Below are positions 6,295-8,422 of a stretch of DNA of 8,422 nt, in pieces. How positions within the stretch are numbered: the stretch's first letter is position 1; the number at the start of each line of letters is the position of its first letter. The notes beneath the pieces are model-generated. The model saw nothing but the letters and a program-made list of their open reading frames with translations. It was not told the origin of the DNA and did not search any database. Origin of the DNA: Acidobacteriota bacterium (GTDB lineage: Bacteria > Acidobacteriota > Vicinamibacteria > Vicinamibacterales > 2-12-FULL-66-21); contig JACDBQ010000397.1 in NCBI GenBank assembly GCA_013694845.1, positions 1 to 8,422 on the forward strand. The letters run 5' to 3'. A program made the translations under genes and the position numbers.

Positions 6295-6300
6295 CCACCT
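6295..6300 (-). promoter_or_regulatory. Ribosome binding site fixing the sigma factor start
   Basis: AGGTGG on the minus strand lies 4 nt before ATG 6290. It is the best Shine-Dalgarno in the neighbourhood and favours this start over the in-frame ATG 6329. Confidence 0.6.
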
Positions 6301-6304
6301 GATC

Positions 6305-6320
6305 CGGCCGACGCCGGCCG
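6305..6320 (-). other. GC-rich hairpin in the sigma factor 5' untranslated leader
   Basis: CGGCCG (6305-6310) and CGGCCG (6315-6320) pair as a 6-bp stem with a 4-nt loop. The hairpin lies between the predicted transcription start (about 6328) and the AGGTGG ribosome site (6295-6300), ending 4 nt short of it. It could affect translation or be a chance GC palindrome. Confidence 0.35.
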
Positions 6321-6334
6321 CCCCTTCATCGATG

Positions 6335-6362
6335 TTAGAACCGGGTTGGGCCGAAAGGTTCC
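6335..6362 (-). promoter_or_regulatory. Sigma-E/ECF-type promoter of the sigma/anti-sigma operon
   Basis: On the minus strand GGAACCT (6362-6356) is followed, 18 bp after GGAAC, by TCTAA (6339-6335). This matches the sigma-E pattern GGAACTT-N15/16-TCTAA closely. Transcription would start near 6328, about 38 nt before the sigma start codon. A promoter of this class directly ahead of an ECF sigma gene is the usual sign of positive autoregulation. Confidence 0.65.
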
Positions 6363-6370
6363 ACGGCGGA

Positions 6371-6379
6371 TGTTAGGAT
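6371..6379 (+). promoter_or_regulatory. Possible extended -10 element for the TPR gene
   Basis: TG-T-TAGGAT (6371-6379) resembles an extended -10 box (4/6 plus TG). No -35 is found at the right distance. It would start RNA at about 6386, right at the GTG start codon. The same bases contain AGGA (6375-6378), 8 nt from the GTG, which may instead be the ribosome site with a promoter further upstream. The two readings compete. Confidence 0.25.
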
Positions 6380-6386
6380 TTCCAGT

Positions 6387-7679
6387 GTGAAACGGCTTCT
6401 CGGGATCCTGCTGTTGGCCGCCCTCGTCGCCGGTCTGGCGTATGGCGCCGCCGTGACAGAGCGCGAGGCTTCCTACCGGGAGTTCGTGAGCCAGGGGGAC
6501 GCCGCCCTGGCCCGGGAAGACAGCTTCGCGGCGGTGGAAGCCTTCAGCGTGGCCATTTCGTTGAAGGCGGATTCGATGGCGGCCTACCTGAAACGGGGGG
6601 AGGCGTATCGCCGCCGCGGGGAGTTCGACGCGGCCGGCAGGGACCTGCAGCGGGCCGCGGAAATCGATCCGGTCGCGATCCACCCAAGGGAATTGCTCGG
6701 CGACGTCTACTACGCCCTTGGCGCCGCCAACGGCGCCTCAGCACAGGCACGGTTCATCACGGCCGGCGACCGGTACCGCGAGGCGGTCGCGCTCGACGAC
6801 CAGTCGGCGCGCCTCCATTACAAGTTAGGCCTCGCGTCTTACCGGAGCGGACGGGTATCCGCGGCGATTGCCGCGCTCCGGGGAGCCATCCGGCTGGATC
6901 CGCGGTTCCCGGAGGCGCACTACCTGCTCGGCGTCTGCCTGCGCGCCGCACAGAAGACTGACGAGGCCGTCCGCTCGCTGGAACGAGCCGTGACGCTGGC
7001 TCCCGCGCTGCTCGCGGCACGGGAAGAGCTCGGGGACGTCTACGCCGGCCTGCGGCGGCACGAAGCCCGTCTCACCCACCTCGAGGCGCTGGTCGCTCTT
7101 CAGCCCTCCGCCGCACGCGAGCGCGCCCTCGGACTCGGGTACGCGCGGGCGGGCAACTTCGATCGGGCTGTCGGCCAACTGGCCCTGGCCGCGCAACGCT
7201 ATCCCGACGACGGGGAAACGTACGTGGTGCTCGGCCGTCTCTGGCTGGAGCGCGGCGCCGCCGGCGGCCGGGTCGAAGTGGGCAAGGCCCTGGAAGCGCT
7301 CCGGGCCGGCGTCAACGACGACAGCACGAGCGAGGCGATGACGCTGTTCGGGCGTGCGCTGCTCCTGTCTGGAGATCCCGGCCGCGCCGAGCAGATGCTG
7401 CAGCGCGCCGCGACGCGGTATCCGGTAGATCCGGAGGCATTCCTGTATCTCGCCGACGCCGCGCAACGCCGCGGGCGACTTCCTCTCGCGCAGCGGGCTC
7501 TGATCGACTACGCCGCCCTCGTAACACCCGCAGCAATTCCCGCTGGTCTTCTCGCACAAATCGCCGAGGCGCACATGCAGCTGGGAGACCTCGACGCCGC
7601 CCGCCGCGCCATCGAGGCGGCGCTGACCAAGGAGCCGGGAAATCCACTGGCGACGGCGCTGAAGATCCGCTTGGGGTAG
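6387..7679 (+). CDS. Exported or membrane-anchored TPR-repeat protein (430 aa)
   Basis: The N-terminus MKRLLGILLLAALVAGLAYG is a signal peptide or single anchor; YGAA offers a possible cleavage site near residue 22. The rest is almost entirely tetratricopeptide repeats, about ten units from residues 31 to 419. Examples are AYLKRGEAYRRRGEFDAAGR (66-85), 'LHYKLGLASYRSGRVSAAIAALRGAIRLDPRFPEA' at 143-177, and AFLYLADAAQRRGRLPLAQR (351-370), with the typical Gly8, Ala20 and Pro32 positions. TPR arrays are protein-interaction scaffolds; no enzyme motif or partner is identifiable, though the location would be extracytoplasmic. It starts at GTG 6387 with AGGA 8 nt upstream and is divergent from the sigma operon, 96 nt separating the two start codons. 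A shared regulatory region could link it to the sigma factor, but no GGAAC/TCTAA box faces this gene. Confidence 0.85.
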   Translation: MKRLLGILLLAALVAGLAYGAAVTEREASYREFVSQGDAALAREDSFAAVEAFSVAISLKADSMAAYLKRGEAYRRRGEFDAAGRDLQRAAEIDPVAIHPRELLGDVYYALGAANGASAQARFITAGDRYREAVALDDQSARLHYKLGLASYRSGRVSAAIAALRGAIRLDPRFPEAHYLLGVCLRAAQKTDEAVRSLERAVTLAPALLAAREELGDVYAGLRRHEARLTHLEALVALQPSAARERALGLGYARAGNFDRAVGQLALAAQRYPDDGETYVVLGRLWLERGAAGGRVEVGKALEALRAGVNDDSTSEAMTLFGRALLLSGDPGRAEQMLQRAATRYPVDPEAFLYLADAAQRRGRLPLAQRALIDYAALVTPAAIPAGLLAQIAEAHMQLGDLDAARRAIEAALTKEPGNPLATALKIRLG

Positions 7680-7705
7680 GAAGACCCCGACAGCCACTGT
7701 TTCCT

Positions 7706-7741
7706 CTCACCGAGCGCGCGAAGCTCACAAAGGTCCCGGAG
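7706..7741. repeat. Degenerate 9-bp tandem units across the end of the GxxExxY gene
   Basis: Four 9-nt units on the plus strand (CTCACCGAG, CGCGCGAAG, CTCACAAAG, GTCCCGGAG) read CTYNGNGAN-like on the minus strand. They span the stop codon (7725-7727) of the minus-strand gene. In another minus frame they read as SLRDLCELRALGE, a Leu-Arg periodic peptide. Similarity between units is modest. Confidence 0.4.
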
Positions 7742-8234
7742 GCTCCTTCGCATCTCCTGGTTCCGATTCGGCATACGCCGACAGTTTCGCAGGGCTCTTC
7801 ACGGAACGGTCCCGGATCTCGGCGACGGCAGGGCCGCCGCGATCACCATCGTTGATCAGGCGAGTGATCCCCTGTTGCAGCAAGGGGACGTTGAAGTTGA
7901 TCAACAGGCCGATCGGACGGCCGGTGAGCTTCAGATACGACAGCAGTTGTTTTTTGTGAACGTCGGTAAGTTCACGCACCGACTTGACCTCGACGATGAG
8001 GGTGTCTTCGACGAGCAGATCGAGCCGATAGCCGCACCCGAGCGGCTTGCCTTTATAGATGATCGCCACCGGCACGTCGCGGCGATACCGGATCGTCGCC
8101 GCCGAGAGCTCCTCCGCCAGGGCGAGCGTGTTCGGCAGTTCGAGCACACCCGGGCCGAGCGCGCGATGCACCCGCAGCGCACAACCGATCGTTCGATATG
8201 AGAGGAAGTCGATAGCGGTGCGATCGGTGAGCAT
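7725..8234 (-). CDS. GxxExxY-family (PD-(D/E)XK-like) protein (169 aa)
   Basis: Residues 9-128 match the GxxExxY family: 'FLSYRTIGCALRVHRALGPGVLE' (10-32), VPVAIIYKGKPLGCGYRLDL (54-73), VEDTLIVEVKSVRELTDVHK (75-94) and 'QLLSYLKLTGRPIGLLINFNVPLLQQGI' (96-123). Asp72, Glu82 and Lys84 form the D...ExK pattern of PD-(D/E)XK nucleases. The family is widespread, often single-gene and scattered, and has no established biological role. In the name motif the Tyr is replaced: G29-VL-E32-LP-N35. Residues 130-169 are a low-complexity tail absent from shorter relatives (about 125-130 aa). ATG 8234 is chosen because it places the conserved region 10 residues in; the frame is open upstream to ATG 8357, but that part shows no family similarity. 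No convincing ribosome site is visible. It is convergent with the TPR gene, 45 bp between stops. Confidence 0.83.
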   Translation of the reverse strand: MLTDRTAIDFLSYRTIGCALRVHRALGPGVLELPNTLALAEELSAATIRYRRDVPVAIIYKGKPLGCGYRLDLLVEDTLIVEVKSVRELTDVHKKQLLSYLKLTGRPIGLLINFNVPLLQQGITRLINDGDRGGPAVAEIRDRSVKSPAKLSAYAESEPGDAKEPPGPL

Positions 8235-8389
8235 GCCCAGGGAACTGCAAGCCCGATGCTCGCGGAGCAACCTCGCAATCTCGAACGGTTCGTCGTGGAC
8301 GTTGCAGTTACGACGACGGCTCACCCAGCTCGATGTTGTGGAGCTTGCACATGGCACTGCAGGGCCTCCGCCACCAACATGCCTGCCGG

Positions 8390-8406
8390 GCCGCGCTTTG
8401 CGCGGC
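8390..8406. other. Perfect GC hairpin near the right edge
   Basis: GCCGCGC (8390-8396) and GCGCGGC (8400-8406) form a 7-bp stem with a TTT loop. There is no U-tract on either side, so a rho-independent terminator is not supported. The surrounding stretch 8235-8422 holds no gene I can support. Confidence 0.4.
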
Positions 8407-8422
8407 TCTCACCGATCGACGA

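Noticed and set aside
6291..6683. Upstream extension of the sigma factor frame
   Set aside because: It would overlap the divergent TPR gene and the promoter; ATG 6290 has a ribosome site and gives a normal-length ECF sigma factor.
8282..8292. Odd palindrome CGAAC-G-GTTCG about 50 nt upstream of the GxxExxY start
   Set aside because: Short, in GC-rich DNA, with no promoter boxes beside it; too weak to call an operator.
8321..8422. Minus-strand frame entering from the right edge with GPAGMLVAEALQ, ending at TGA 8321
   Set aside because: Only 33 codons, no family recognised, and equally long open frames exist on the other strand here.

Overview
This is a high-GC bacterial window. The protein families seen here suggest Acidobacteriota, possibly the Vicinamibacteria side: a SpoIVB/S55-like secreted protein, an ECF sigma/zinc-finger anti-sigma pair with an Arg/Trp-rich sigma linker, secreted beta-propeller and TPR proteins, and degenerate 7-bp intergenic repeats. 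That placement is inference from family recall; there is no rRNA or other marker gene in the window.

Layout. (1) 1-137, minus strand: the first 45 codons of type I 3-dehydroquinate dehydratase (aroD), whose 3' part lies beyond the left edge. (2) 138-432, minus strand: its long leader. It has a promoter at 403-432, a possible 28-aa leader peptide with Tyr..Tyr-Trp-Trp (307-393), three mutually exclusive pairings ending in an intrinsic terminator (243-280), and a degenerate heptad array (145-220). Together these look like a transcription attenuator ahead of an aromatic-biosynthesis gene and are the most interesting signal in the window. (3) 568-4807, plus strand: a promoter, an exported SpoIVB/S55-family protein (646-2562) and, 31 nt later, a large exported beta-propeller/Ig-like protein (2594-4807), probably one transcript. 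(4) 4808-4911: a convergent intergenic gap with a 10-bp inverted repeat and more heptad-like sequence. (5) 4912-6290, minus strand: an ECF sigma factor and its zinc-finger anti-sigma factor, coupled by an ATGA overlap and preceded by a good sigma-E-type promoter (6335-6362), which implies autoregulation. (6) 6387-7679, plus strand: a divergent exported or membrane-anchored TPR protein. (7) 7725-8234, minus strand: a GxxExxY / PD-(D/E)XK-like protein. (8) 8235-8422: no gene I can support, only a GC hairpin.

How the parts fit. The left end is aromatic amino-acid biosynthesis, probably sensing charged tRNA-Trp and/or tRNA-Tyr through a translated leader. The centre encodes two exported proteins of unknown joint function. 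The right half holds an envelope-type sigma/anti-sigma switch whose anti-sigma factor has one membrane span and a TonB-C-like extracytoplasmic domain, next to a TPR protein sharing its promoter region. Most of the window is ordinary chromosome; no insertion sequence, phage gene, tRNA or CRISPR was seen.
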